Below are positions 44,686 through 53,818 of a stretch of DNA of 64,000 nt, in pieces. The notes beneath the pieces are model-generated. The model was not told the DNA's origin. It saw only the letters and a program-made list of their open reading frames with translations, and ran no database searches. The DNA comes from Leptothermofonsia sichuanensis E412 (GTDB taxonomy: Bacteria > Cyanobacteriota > Cyanobacteriia > Leptolyngbyales > Leptolyngbyaceae): NCBI RefSeq assembly GCF_019891175.1, contig NZ_CP072600.1, forward strand, positions 1,116,001 through 1,180,000. The letters run 5' to 3'. The position numbers and the translations under genes are program-made. Every line of letters starts with the position of its first letter. Position 1 is the stretch's first letter.

Positions 44686-47091
44686 TTACAGTCCCAGTAA
44701 GAAGAACGGTAAGAGCCGGTTCACGGGAGTCAGAATGGTATCCAGGGTATCGGTGAAGCGGGCAAGACCAGAGCGGTTGATGACGATGATGTCGTTATTC
44801 CGCAGGATGGGGTTATTTTTCTCATCAATCCCACGGGACAGATCGACTGGAATCGAAAGTCGGGTAGCGGTTCCATTAGGATTCAAGCGGATGAGTTCTA
44901 CGGTTTTCTTATAAGCCCGTTTGTTGTTGAATCCTCCGGCTGCCAGAATTGCCTGGTTCAGTGTTGTGTTGGGTGGAACCTGAATCACACCAGGGCTGAC
45001 CACCTCTCCAACCACATTCACCCGGACCGTATCGGGTGCAAAGCTGGCAGACCCCAGTTGAGAAGCTTCTGCTGGATTAATGGCAGTAGCGGTTGGGATG
45101 GTAATGGTGTCTCCCTGTTGCAACACCAGGTCTTGACTCAAGTCGCCTGTTTTCAGCATGTCCCACAGGTTGAGGGTGACTATCTGGGGTTCACTGGAAC
45201 GGGTGGTGCGTTTAATCTGGACATTGCGCAAGTCAGCCAGGGATGTGATGCCACCTGCCTGCTGAATTGCCTGGGTAACCGTCACCAACCCACCGCCTGT
45301 GCCGGTTCCACCGCCTTCTCCAGTACCACCTCTCCCCCTGGATAGGACATAGGGACCAGGACGGGCAACTTCCCCTACGATCGCAATATTAATTGGCTGG
45401 CTGGCACTGGCTGTGAAGTTGGCGGCAGCTAGCTGGGCGGCGTCTGCCGGGTTGATCTGGCTGGCAGGGGGAATGAATATGCTATCCCGATCGCGAAGAG
45501 CTAAATCCTGACGAATATTCCCAGTCTTCATCAAATCCCACAGGTCAACGGTAATCAGTTGTTCGGTGCCGTTTGCCTGGGGACGGCGGATGTAGATAAC
45601 GTTGGGGTTAGCGGATTGGGTCAGGCCACCCGCCTGCTGGATCAGGCGGGTGACGGTGGGAAACTGGGCACCCTCGGCAGTGGTCACGGTGTAGGAGCCG
45701 GGACGGCTAATTTCTCCTGCGATCGCCACATTCATGGGACGCGGCGTTGTCAGGGTGACATCTACTTTAATGCGCTGCACCAGGCGGGCGTAGCGGGCAG
45801 CAATGGCTTTCTCTGCCTGTACCAGGGTCATTCCCTGAACCCGCAAATCTCCCACCAGGTAAAGCTTGAGGTTGCCATTCACGCCGATCTGGTAGTCGCG
45901 GCTATATTCCGGGACGCCAAATATTTCAACTCTGATGCGATCGCCCGCTCCCAGGGTATAGTCCTCCTGGGCTGGCGTTAGAGCGGTAGCAGGCGTCCCC
46001 TGGAGTGGCATCGTGCTGACCTGTCTGGAAGGGAGGGGGCCGGGCAATGCCTGGGGAGCAGGAGGAAGAGTTGGAGAACTGGCGGGAGACAAAGGCGGAA
46101 AAGGAGTGCTGGCTAAGGGCGTTGGGGCAGATGGGGGGTCTGCTTTTTCTGCCGTCGCCGTTTCAGGCACCATTTCGGGTGTGGAAACCGCCGCTACAGT
46201 CATCCCAGGTGGAGCGATCAGGGCATCATCCACCACCGTTTTTGCCTTGGCAATGCTCTCTGCCCGCTGTAGCTGGCTGTAAATGAACTCTGCCGCATCT
46301 GCCCGGGTGACCACATCGCCAGGTCGCTGGAGTGTTGCAACGGTTTCCGGGCTACGTTTAAATGCATTCCGCAGCATAATCTGGAATTCAATGTCGGATA
46401 CTGGGGCATCGGGGCGAAACGTGCCATCCTGGGAACCGTGGATCACACCGCGCTGGATCAGTGCCTCAATCGCCTTCTGGGAAGGATGATTCTGGATATC
46501 CGGTAAGGTGAGAGGCTGAACCGTCGTTCTGGTCGGTGGCTTCGAGGATCTGGTTGCCACCGTTGCTTTAGAATCCGTGGATTTTCGCGCTAAAGGTCGG
46601 TTCGCTTTGGGCCTGGCAGGCGTGACAACCTGACTGGCAGACTGCTGGAGAGAAGCAGCCACAAAGGTATCAATCGGAAGATGATTGATGTCCACCGTCT
46701 TCAAGGGGGAATTGATCAGGGGCGGTGGCAACAGGGGGGCTGACATCAATCCATTGGACCCGCTTGCTGAAATCTCACCGGGCTTAACCGCATCTGAACG
46801 TCCTGTTGGGGCAGATTGGGAAAGCTGGATTGGTGGGGGACTGTTCAACCACTCAGGGGTTTTGGGACTATTTGCCAGGGGAGGCAGGGCCAGGGTTTCT
46901 GGCGTGGCGATGGGTTGCGTTAATTCTGGTTTGGTCGGGGCAAGGGGTTTGGTCCCTTCCCGATCGCCCGATTCAGGCAAGGATGCCAGGGTACTGGGAG
47001 TCACATGGGCAGTCCGGGCTAACTCCTGAGCGACCAGAGCTGCCAGCGTACTGAGAGCAACAACAGAAAGGCGGGAAGTCGTAGACGGCAT
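44686..47091 (-). CDS. SLBB-domain polysaccharide export protein with SLH domain
   Basis: 801 residues. The N-terminus looks like a signal segment (LSVVALSTLAALVAQELA). A long Pro/Ser/Thr-rich stretch follows, then one SLH-type domain (about 200-280; IEALIQRGVIHGSQDGTFRP, VTRADAAEFIYSQL), a second Pro-rich linker, a polysaccharide export domain (about 375-470; YTLGAGDRIRVEIFGVPEYS) and three SLBB domains opening with VAIAGEISRPGSY, IAIVGEVARPGPY and VNVVGEVVSPG. It should be the outer-membrane export channel (Wza/KpsD-like) partner of the tyrosine kinase downstream. In cyanobacteria, SLH domains tie outer-membrane proteins to the peptidoglycan, so this one may be a self-anchored exporter. Confidence 0.9.
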   Translation of the reverse strand: MPSTTSRLSVVALSTLAALVAQELARTAHVTPSTLASLPESGDREGTKPLAPTKPELTQPIATPETLALPPLANSPKTPEWLNSPPPIQLSQSAPTGRSDAVKPGEISASGSNGLMSAPLLPPPLINSPLKTVDINHLPIDTFVAASLQQSASQVVTPARPKANRPLARKSTDSKATVATRSSKPPTRTTVQPLTLPDIQNHPSQKAIEALIQRGVIHGSQDGTFRPDAPVSDIEFQIMLRNAFKRSPETVATLQRPGDVVTRADAAEFIYSQLQRAESIAKAKTVVDDALIAPPGMTVAAVSTPEMVPETATAEKADPPSAPTPLASTPFPPLSPASSPTLPPAPQALPGPLPSRQVSTMPLQGTPATALTPAQEDYTLGAGDRIRVEIFGVPEYSRDYQIGVNGNLKLYLVGDLRVQGMTLVQAEKAIAARYARLVQRIKVDVTLTTPRPMNVAIAGEISRPGSYTVTTAEGAQFPTVTRLIQQAGGLTQSANPNVIYIRRPQANGTEQLITVDLWDLMKTGNIRQDLALRDRDSIFIPPASQINPADAAQLAAANFTASASQPINIAIVGEVARPGPYVLSRGRGGTGEGGGTGTGGGLVTVTQAIQQAGGITSLADLRNVQIKRTTRSSEPQIVTLNLWDMLKTGDLSQDLVLQQGDTITIPTATAINPAEASQLGSASFAPDTVRVNVVGEVVSPGVIQVPPNTTLNQAILAAGGFNNKRAYKKTVELIRLNPNGTATRLSIPVDLSRGIDEKNNPILRNNDIIVINRSGLARFTDTLDTILTPVNRLLPFFLLGL

Positions 47092-47268
47092 GAGTTAAAA
47101 CCCAATTAAATCTTGGCCCAATCAGGAGTGGTCAGGGCTGCTTACTGATACATAGATCTGGACAAGTCATCAGGATGAATCTGGCGGTTCCTCAATTCAC
47201 CGGGCTGCGCTTCCATAGCAGTCCCGCTCGATCCCAGGTATGATACCGCTGTAGCCAGACTGAGTCAC

Positions 47269-49365
47269 ATGAACCCTCTCAGCCCTTTTCTTGGAATGAG
47301 CATTCTCCCCCTGACAACCGTGTTTCTTTCACTGTTACCCGGTCCGATTACCGATCCCGTCGCCATTTTTCTGGTTATTATGGCGATCATGCTGGTTGCG
47401 CCGCTCCTGTTTGAACGGATTCGCCTGCCTGGGATCGTGGGTTTGATTCTGGCAGGCGTGGTGGTGGGACCTCACGGACTGGGGATCCTGGAGCGAGATA
47501 GCACCATTGTTTTGTTGGGGACAGTGGGATTGCTATTTCTGATGTTTATGGCAGGGTTGGAAACCAGCCTGGATGATTTGAAATACAACGCGGACAAAGC
47601 AATCATTTTTGGTCTGGCAACCTTCACTGTGCCAATGGTGATGGGTACCATTGCCATGCTGCTGCTGGGTTATTCGGTGTTGTCAGCGATTTTAGTAGCC
47701 TCCTGTTTTGCGTCCCACACCCTGCTGGCTTTACCCGTCGTCAGCAAGCTGGGAATCATGCGATCGCAACCCGTCACAGCGACCTTGGGCGCTACCTTAA
47801 TTACCAATGTCCTGGCATTGCTGGTGCTGGCAATTGTGGTCAAGACTCACCAGGGTGATCTGGACATTGGTTTCTGGTTATTTCTAATTCCTTCGCTTGC
47901 TCTGTATACTTTTGGTACTCTGTGGGGGGTTCCCAGAATCGGGCGCTGGTTTTTTCGCCGGTTTGGTCACGACGAAAGTGCCGAGTTTACCTTTGTGGTC
48001 GCTACCCTGTTTGTGGTGTCTTACCTGGCGCGAGTCATTGAGATTGAGCCAATCATTGGCGCATTTCTGGCGGGAATTGCGATTACCCAACTCATTCCCC
48101 AGCTCAGTCCGTTGATGAATCGGATTCAGTTCATTGGCAATACCCTGTTTGTGCCCTTTTTCCTGATCTCGGTGGGCATGCTGGTCAATCCCTTCATTCT
48201 GTTTCAAGAGCCAAGATCCATGCTGGTCGCTGGGGTGATGGTGGTCGTGGCGATCGCAGCGAAATTCCTGCCTGCCTGGGGTGCTGGCAAACTATTTCGG
48301 TTTAATTTCCCCAATATCATGGTCATGTTTGGGCTATCGGTGGCACAGGCAGCCTCCACGCTGGCAGCCATTACCGTTGCTTACAACATCAAACTGGTGG
48401 ATCAACTGACCGTCAATGGCACGATTGCCATGATCCTGGTCACCTGCATTGCCTCTCCCTGGGTCACCGCCCAATGGGGGCAGAGCAATCGAATTCAGGA
48501 AGCGGATACCCAACTCCAGCAAGGAGGTGCGGAAGACTCGCAAACCCTCCCCAAATATCGGATCCTGGTTCCGGTTGCCAACCCCAGTACAGAAGACAAC
48601 CTGTTACAACTGGCACTGATTCTGGCAAAGAAGACCCAGGGAACCCTGTTACCGCTCCATGTCCTCTCCGATACTCAGGGTCCAATTTCAACGGAGGCAA
48701 AACTCCGGCAGGAACGGTTACTTGCAGCGGCAGTTACCATTGCAAATGCGGCGGTAACGGATGTTGAACCCATCGGTCGGGTTGATGGCTCCATTGATCG
48801 GGGCATTTTGCGCACCGCTCAAGAGCGCAATGCCACTCTAATTATCTGTGGCTGGAAGGGATATTCCACCTATCAGGATAATTTTTTTGGCAGTGTAATC
48901 GATAATGTTGTGCGCCGGACTACAGTGCCTGTGATGATTGCCCGCTTCGTTCAACCGATTGAATCAACCCGACGGGTGTTTCTGGCCATCTCAGACGTTG
49001 AAATGACCGCCTCCAGTTTCCAGCAAACGCTGGTCCTGACGCGCACCCTGGCAACTGAGCTAAAGGCATCCCTGGAAGTGATCCAGGTGATCTCAGGTTC
49101 CCGCCAGCTGGGCGGGGTTTCTGAAATTCCTGGCTTGGCGGAAGATGTCCCAATTCAACGAGTACGGGGTAATTTCGTCAGTCGCGTTTCACAAATTTTG
49201 GAGACAGATGACCTGCTGGTTCTGACTCACAACGCCCATCCAGAGTTCCTGGGGGTGCCAACCCTGGGCATTGCTCCGGAGGCGATCGCCCGCCAGCATC
49301 CAGATGTCTCCATCATCGTTGCCCACTTTCCCCGCCAGCGCCAACTTTTGCAACCGGTTACCTGA
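47269..49365 (+). CDS. CPA2-type cation:proton antiporter with C-terminal USP-like domains
   Basis: 698 residues. About 12 membrane helices in the first 400 residues form a Na+/H+ exchanger (CPA2) domain: RLPGIVGLILAGVVVGPHGL, FMAGLETSLDDL, and ASCFASHTLLALPVV. The C-terminal part (about 435-690) has two universal-stress-protein-like folds (YRILVPVANPSTEDNLLQLA and RRVFLAISDVEMTASSFQQT). Similar proteins exchange Na+ or K+ for protons. It is followed by a second CPA2 antiporter on the same strand, 186 bp away. Confidence 0.92.
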   Translation: MNPLSPFLGMSILPLTTVFLSLLPGPITDPVAIFLVIMAIMLVAPLLFERIRLPGIVGLILAGVVVGPHGLGILERDSTIVLLGTVGLLFLMFMAGLETSLDDLKYNADKAIIFGLATFTVPMVMGTIAMLLLGYSVLSAILVASCFASHTLLALPVVSKLGIMRSQPVTATLGATLITNVLALLVLAIVVKTHQGDLDIGFWLFLIPSLALYTFGTLWGVPRIGRWFFRRFGHDESAEFTFVVATLFVVSYLARVIEIEPIIGAFLAGIAITQLIPQLSPLMNRIQFIGNTLFVPFFLISVGMLVNPFILFQEPRSMLVAGVMVVVAIAAKFLPAWGAGKLFRFNFPNIMVMFGLSVAQAASTLAAITVAYNIKLVDQLTVNGTIAMILVTCIASPWVTAQWGQSNRIQEADTQLQQGGAEDSQTLPKYRILVPVANPSTEDNLLQLALILAKKTQGTLLPLHVLSDTQGPISTEAKLRQERLLAAAVTIANAAVTDVEPIGRVDGSIDRGILRTAQERNATLIICGWKGYSTYQDNFFGSVIDNVVRRTTVPVMIARFVQPIESTRRVFLAISDVEMTASSFQQTLVLTRTLATELKASLEVIQVISGSRQLGGVSEIPGLAEDVPIQRVRGNFVSRVSQILETDDLLVLTHNAHPEFLGVPTLGIAPEAIARQHPDVSIIVAHFPRQRQLLQPVT

Positions 49366-49369
49366 ATGA

Positions 49370-49464
49370 TATAGCGGTTCTCAATTGAATAAGGTATAGG
49401 GATGTGAGGCACAGTGGGGTACTCCGCACCCTTACTGGACCTCACACCCTTGAAAAGGGCTATA
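49370..49464. repeat. C-family element, intact copy C3
   Basis: Left end TATAGCGGTTCTCAATTGAA, right end CACCCTTGAAAAGGGCTATA. The centre is partly palindromic (GTGAGGCACAGTGGGGTACT / CACCCTTACTGGACCTCAC). It lies between two antiporter genes. Confidence 0.8.
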
Positions 49465-49551
49465 TCCTGGTCCATCCCGCTCATGGACAGGGAAGATAAT
49501 GATCATAGGGATTGTAAGCAACCCAGGAACCTGCATTAGTAGCAAACATCC

Positions 49552-51552
49552 ATGGCAACAGAGTTGACCCTGATTGTGGAAATGGTAACGGTGCTGGGAG
49601 CCGCCGCCACTGGAGGATTTCTGGCAAATCGTCTGGGTCAACCCGTGCTGCTTGGCTACCTGCTGGGTGGCATGTTGATTGGACCTGCGGGGTTCAAGCT
49701 AATCGCCCTGGAAGGGGATATTCAGGTGCTCTCTGAAATTGGAGTTGCCCTGCTGCTGTTTGCCCTGGGAGTAGAGTTTTCCCTTAAAGATTTACTCCGA
49801 ATGCGGGCGATCGCCCTGGGCGGCGGTTCCCTCCAAATTATCCTCACCATCCTGTTGGGAGGTGGGTTAGCTTACCTGACGGGCTGGGTGACCACCATTC
49901 CCAAAGCCATTTTTCTGGGAGCGGTGCTCTCCCTGTCCTCGACGGCTGTTGTGCTGAAGAGCCTGATCGAGCGCAATGAGGTGCAATCCAACCACGGGCA
50001 GATCATGCTGGCGATTCTGATTGTGCAGGATCTGGGCGTGGGATTGATGCTTGCCATCCTGCCAGCACTGACCAGACCAACCAACATCATTGGCATTGCC
50101 CTCTTCACTGCCGTGCTCAAAGCCCTTCTATTTCTGGGAGGAGCGATTCTTGTCGGAAAATGGGTAATCCCGCTGCTGGTGCGGTTGCTTGCTCGCAGTG
50201 GCTCCCAGGAATTGTTTTTGCTGGGAATTCTGATTCTCTGCCTGGGAATTGCCCTCCTCACGTCCGCTCTTGGACTGGGGATTGAAATGGGAGCGTTCGT
50301 TGCTGGCTTGATGATTTCCAACGTAGAGTATGCCGATCATGCCCTGGATCGGGTGCTGCCCATGCGGGATGTATTCGCCACCCTGTTTTTTGCTTCCATT
50401 GGCATTCTGATTGACCCTGCATTTTTGCTGGCAAATAGCTGGGTCTTACTGGGGCTGGTGGCAGTTACCATGATTGGTAAAGCCATGATTGCCACGGGAG
50501 TAGTCAGCCTGTTTGGCTATTCCCTCAAAACAGCCTTGATGGTCGGGATGGGGATCAACCAAATTGGTGAGTTTTCCTTCGTCTTGGCGGGGGTGGCACA
50601 GAACCAGGGGCTGTTTCCCCCTCGACTTTACGGACTGACGGTTGGAACCACGGCTGTCACCCTCCTGATTACGCCCTTTCTACTGCGGGCAACTCCCCAC
50701 CTGCTGACGTGGTTAGAAGGACTACCGTGGCTCAATCATCTCCTGCGGTTAAACCATACCCCCCACCTGTTTGGACTTGCAGAGGAACTGGTGGGGCATG
50801 TGGTGGTGGTGGGCTATGGCAGAGTTGGGCAAACCCTGGTCCGAATGCTCTATTTCCAGGGCTACAAAATTCTGGTGATTGATAACAATGAGGCTACCCT
50901 GCAAACCTTACGGGAACGGGGCGTTCCTTACCTGTTTGGTGATGCGGCCAGCACCCTGGTGTTAGAGAAGGCCAATCTGCCCCAGGCAAAGGCCATGGCG
51001 ATCGCCCTACCAGACCCGATGGCAACCCGCCTCACCCTGAACCGGGCACTCAGCCTCGCCCCCGAACTGGATATCACCGTGCGGGCACACGTCAACGAAG
51101 AAATTGATGTCCTTTACCAGCTCGGTGCCCAGGAAGTAGTGCAGCCAGAGTTTGAAGCATCCCTGGAAATGGGTGCCCACATGCTATTGAAACTGGGTGA
51201 CTCCACCTTTGAAGTGCAGCAGGTGGTCAACCGTTACCGTACCGGACGCTATCGAGACATTCTGCCAGAGCGGGCGGAGTACTGGGGAGCCGCAGATCTG
51301 GAATCCGCGATCGAAGGCTTGCAAAGACACTGGTACGGGCTTGAGGCAGCCTCTCCCCTGGTTGGCTTAAGCCTCGCCCGGGCGAATGTACGTCGTTTGA
51401 CGGGAGCCACCATTATGGCGATTGAGCGGAATAAACAGTTACACCGTTATCCCACGGGAGAAATGGTGATGCAGGCAGGCGACCGCCTCCTCGTCGTCGG
51501 CAACCCGGGGGAGCATAGCGCGTTTGAGAACCTGCTGAAAGGGGAAGTTTGA
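49552..51552 (+). CDS. CPA2-type antiporter with TrkA-N and TrkA-C domains (KefB/KefC-like)
   Basis: 666 residues. Membrane domain (about 1-385) with FLANRLGQPVLLGYLLGGML, LFALGVEFSLKDLLRM and SLSSTAVVLKSLIERNEVQS. Next is a TrkA-N/RCK domain (about 415-530) with the NAD-binding motif VVVVGYGRVGQTLVRML and an acidic residue at the end of strand 2 (LVIDNN), then a TrkA-C domain (about 580-660; GLSLARANVRRLTGATIMAI). Proteins of this layout are K+/H+ or Na+/H+ antiporters gated by nucleotides. The tandem arrangement with the preceding antiporter suggests a shared role in ion homeostasis or osmotic adaptation. Confidence 0.93.
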   Translation: MATELTLIVEMVTVLGAAATGGFLANRLGQPVLLGYLLGGMLIGPAGFKLIALEGDIQVLSEIGVALLLFALGVEFSLKDLLRMRAIALGGGSLQIILTILLGGGLAYLTGWVTTIPKAIFLGAVLSLSSTAVVLKSLIERNEVQSNHGQIMLAILIVQDLGVGLMLAILPALTRPTNIIGIALFTAVLKALLFLGGAILVGKWVIPLLVRLLARSGSQELFLLGILILCLGIALLTSALGLGIEMGAFVAGLMISNVEYADHALDRVLPMRDVFATLFFASIGILIDPAFLLANSWVLLGLVAVTMIGKAMIATGVVSLFGYSLKTALMVGMGINQIGEFSFVLAGVAQNQGLFPPRLYGLTVGTTAVTLLITPFLLRATPHLLTWLEGLPWLNHLLRLNHTPHLFGLAEELVGHVVVVGYGRVGQTLVRMLYFQGYKILVIDNNEATLQTLRERGVPYLFGDAASTLVLEKANLPQAKAMAIALPDPMATRLTLNRALSLAPELDITVRAHVNEEIDVLYQLGAQEVVQPEFEASLEMGAHMLLKLGDSTFEVQQVVNRYRTGRYRDILPERAEYWGAADLESAIEGLQRHWYGLEAASPLVGLSLARANVRRLTGATIMAIERNKQLHRYPTGEMVMQAGDRLLVVGNPGEHSAFENLLKGEV

Positions 51553-51780
51553 GGGAACAGGGTACGGGATCCCCTTACAGAATCAATCACAAACAAACCA
51601 ATGCTGGGGATAAACCAATCTGTCGCCGCTACCGGATGGCGTGATGTATGGGAATTAGGATTTTCGCCTCTCCTTCTCCCAAAGCGAGAGAAGGAGTTGA
51701 GGGATGTAGCTTGCTTCCCACAGGGTGGGCAATTCATACCTGCATTTAGCAACATCAGGCTCTGAAGATTGTCCCACATC

Positions 51781-52023
51781 TTAGTAAGTAATCGTGATTG
51801 TCATAGTTCGACTTCCCCGATAGTAGCCACTGTAGACATAACCGCTGTAAACTGGCATATAGTCATAGCCATAACCGTAGTCGTCGTAGTAAGTGCCATA
51901 GTAGTAAGGGTTGCCACAGGGATAGTAGCGGTACCCAGGATAGTAAGAGCGTCCGCCACGAATGACAGCCGCTTCATCAGTCGTGATTTCAGTGAACAGA
52001 TCTGGGTTCTCGAATGTTTTCAT
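51781..52023 (-). CDS. Tyrosine-rich peptide with double-glycine leader (possible RiPP or secreted precursor)
   Basis: 80 residues from the ATG at 52023; an earlier ATG at 52050 adds nine residues, but AAGGAAATTCCC precedes 52023. The first 24 residues (MKTFENPDLFTEITTDEAAV, then IRGG) resemble double-glycine leaders that are cut by C39-peptidase exporters. The remaining 56 residues contain 20 tyrosines and many glycines (YYPGYRYYPCGNPYYYGTYY), one cysteine and a Thr/Ile tail. No transporter or modifying enzyme is encoded nearby. It could be a RiPP-like precursor, a cross-linkable matrix peptide, or a small surface protein. The family was not recognised. Confidence 0.6.
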   Translation of the reverse strand: MKTFENPDLFTEITTDEAAVIRGGRSYYPGYRYYPCGNPYYYGTYYDDYGYGYDYMPVYSGYVYSGYYRGSRTMTITITY

Positions 52024-52246
52024 GGGAATTTCCTTTTGCAGTTCATTCAACGATCAGGAAGCATAAATCTGCCAGATGCTCGCTCGACCAGCTTGTCTAT
52101 GGACTGGAAATATGGATTCCTGTGAATATATTTTCCTGAAAGGATGCTTGCCCATCCGGATAAAATCGTGAGTTTTCAAAAATTTTTGACATTTGTACAA
52201 CAGTTAAATAGGGAGGAATGGCAGGTCAGTTCATCAGGAATGAGAA

Positions 52247-52455
52247 TTTGATAACCTGAAAGTTCACCACAGGGCGCTGCTGAATAGCAGTATGAATTGG
52301 AACGAAGTTCCAATTCATACACACTCTAATTCATACCCAGATTCAGCAATGCCCACCACAGAGACACAGAGAACACAGAGTAATTCCTGGGTGCCCTCTG
52401 TGATTCTGTGGGAGAACGCTCAATTCTTCGGTTTATTTAATCCACGCTCCTAAGA
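52247..52455. repeat. D-family element D3, split by A4
   Basis: TTGATAACCTGAAAGTTCAC / CACAGAGACACAGAGAACAC / TCTGTGATTCTGTGGGAGAA / GGTTTATTTAATCCACGCTC, matching D2 on both sides of the inserted A4 element. Confidence 0.75.
52273..52353. mobile_element. A-family element A4 with 8-bp target site duplication
   Basis: 81 bp with ends GGCGCTGCTGAAT and ATTCAGCAATGCC (inverted, 11 of 13 matches). It is flanked on both sides by CACCACAG (52265-52272 and 52354-52361). The host sequence is a D-family repeat, which reads through intact if the element and one duplicate are removed. Confidence 0.85.
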
Positions 52456-52589
52456 AACTCTTTGTAAACTAGTGTTAAAACTGTTCAGACGTTTGCAACT
52501 CAAAGGTTTCGAGGTTCAGATTATTTGTTCTGGAAAACCTCGAATTCCTCGCTTATCAAGGCATTTATATTTATTTACAAACAGTTTCT

Positions 52590-52677
52590 AAATCGGATTT
52601 CTTCTACCAGATACCTGAAGTTTCGTTGAATTTCTCACCAGAAATTCCAATTTCTTGGAAGTCTGAACCGATGCTCC
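52590..52677. repeat. F-family element, copy F2
   Basis: Reverse-complement relative of F1 at 37459-37545: contains AAATCGGATTTCTTCTACCA, GTTTCGTTGAATTTCTCACC and CTGAACCGATGC. Confidence 0.7.
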
Positions 52678-52835
52678 AGGCTATGCTGTGACCAGATCTC
52701 CTGTATAGACCAGTCGCTATGTGATTCAGCAAATTCAAGGGACTGGGTGAAACCCTCAAGACGTTCGCAATTCTCTGGTATGTTCACTATTCTGCTAATC
52801 ACCGCTGGCGGCTCTCTCTAGTTTCCAGCCAATTT

Positions 52836-53687
52836 GTGAGCTTTGCCATGCCCCCTCCCAATCCTCTTCTCGATGCCATCACCGACCCGGCTAAAAACTT
52901 CCTGGCCTTCTTCGCGGTCAGCGTGGTGTTTTTTAACGTGTTTGCCGCCGGGCTTTCCACCCTGTTTTGGGACAACCTGGGCGGCTGGCTGCAAACCGTC
53001 ACGGGCATTCAAAACGAAGTGCTGCTGCGGGGAATCATTTTGCTGGGGTTGGCAATACTGCTACTGCTGGCCATCTACGCTACCAACCTCACCAACGGGG
53101 TGCGATGGTTGTTACGCAGGCTGCGCCTGGTGGATGCTGTCGTGCCCCAGGATGCCCGCGTGGTGCCCCTCACCGATACCTGTCAGGGTCTGGTAGCCAT
53201 CATGAGCCTGAGCGACAACTCCCCCGCCGAAGTTGCCCTGCGCCACCACTGGAACAACGGCGATCGCCCCCACCTGCGCTACTGCTGGCTGATCACCACC
53301 CCCGACTCTCTGGGCTATGCCCGCAGCCTGCACCAACGACTGATTGAAGAGGGTATTGCTGAGCAGATCACCCTCTTCTACGGCGACTACCCCCTGCCCG
53401 ACGCTGCCGATCCCCAGCGCCAGCTCACTCTCACCCTCAGCCCCCACGAAACCAACGACCCCGACGCCGTCCTGCATCGAGTCAACACTATCTATCTCCA
53501 TGCCCAGCAGCTTGGTCTAACGGAAAACGATCTGATTGTGGACTTTACCGGCGGTACCAAACCCCTGGGGGTGGGAGCGTTTTTAGCCTGCACTCGCCCC
53601 AGTCGGCGGCTAGAGTATATTGCCGGTCGTGAGTCACCCGTGCTGTTGGAAATTAAGGTGGACTATCAGATGAAACCGGTCAGATAA
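52836..53687 (+). CDS. Membrane-anchored CARF-domain protein (CRISPR-associated)
   Basis: 283 residues (GTG 52836, or ATG 52848). Two hydrophobic helices lie at about 21-45 (FLAFFAVSVVFFNVFAAGL) and 62-83 (VLLRGIILLGLAILLLLAIY), followed by a basic stretch (WLLRRLRL). The rest is a CARF-like Rossmann fold: a first strand and loop (CQGLVAIMSLSDNSP), WLITTPDSLGYARSLHQRLI, and the signature DFTGGTKPL at 236-244. CARF domains bind cyclic oligoadenylates made by Cas10 of type III systems. No nuclease or HTH domain is attached, so the membrane part is the likely effector, as in the Cam1 type, though the two-helix layout differs. It sits 381 bp upstream of RT-Cas1. Confidence 0.8.
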   Translation: MSFAMPPPNPLLDAITDPAKNFLAFFAVSVVFFNVFAAGLSTLFWDNLGGWLQTVTGIQNEVLLRGIILLGLAILLLLAIYATNLTNGVRWLLRRLRLVDAVVPQDARVVPLTDTCQGLVAIMSLSDNSPAEVALRHHWNNGDRPHLRYCWLITTPDSLGYARSLHQRLIEEGIAEQITLFYGDYPLPDAADPQRQLTLTLSPHETNDPDAVLHRVNTIYLHAQQLGLTENDLIVDFTGGTKPLGVGAFLACTRPSRRLEYIAGRESPVLLEIKVDYQMKPVR

Positions 53688-53703
53688 AGCATGAAAACAG
53701 AGA

Positions 53704-53818
53704 AGTGTCCGACGGTTAAAACCGTGACTACACGAACCAACTCTGCCTGCGCGGACTGAGGCAAATATAAGGATTTCCGTAACCTGCGGAGACAGATTTT
53801 GTCCGTATAGCCGCGACT
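53704..53818. repeat. I-family element, right end lost
   Basis: Starts GACGGTTAAAACCGTGACTA and contains CTGCGCGGACTGAG and CCTGCGGAGACAG, then GTCCGTATAGCCGCGACT, which is roughly inverted to the left part. Elements of this kind (ACCGTGGCTACAC...GTAGCCGCGGT) are common in cyanobacteria. The outer right end is replaced by element C4. Confidence 0.6.

Larger units (their letters stand above)
52024..52835. other. Repeat-filled intergenic region upstream of the CRISPR module
   Basis: 812 bp without a gene. It contains D3 (about 52247-52455), into which A4 is inserted, and F2 (52590-52677). The rest is A/T-rich. It lies between the Tyr-rich peptide gene (minus) and the CARF gene (plus), so promoters for both are probably here. 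Confidence 0.5.

Noticed and set aside
52836-53687. Calling the CARF protein a Csm6 or Csx1 ribonuclease
   Set aside because: There is no HEPN motif (RxxxxH in an effector domain) and no room for an effector domain after the CARF fold; the only extra part is the N-terminal membrane segment.
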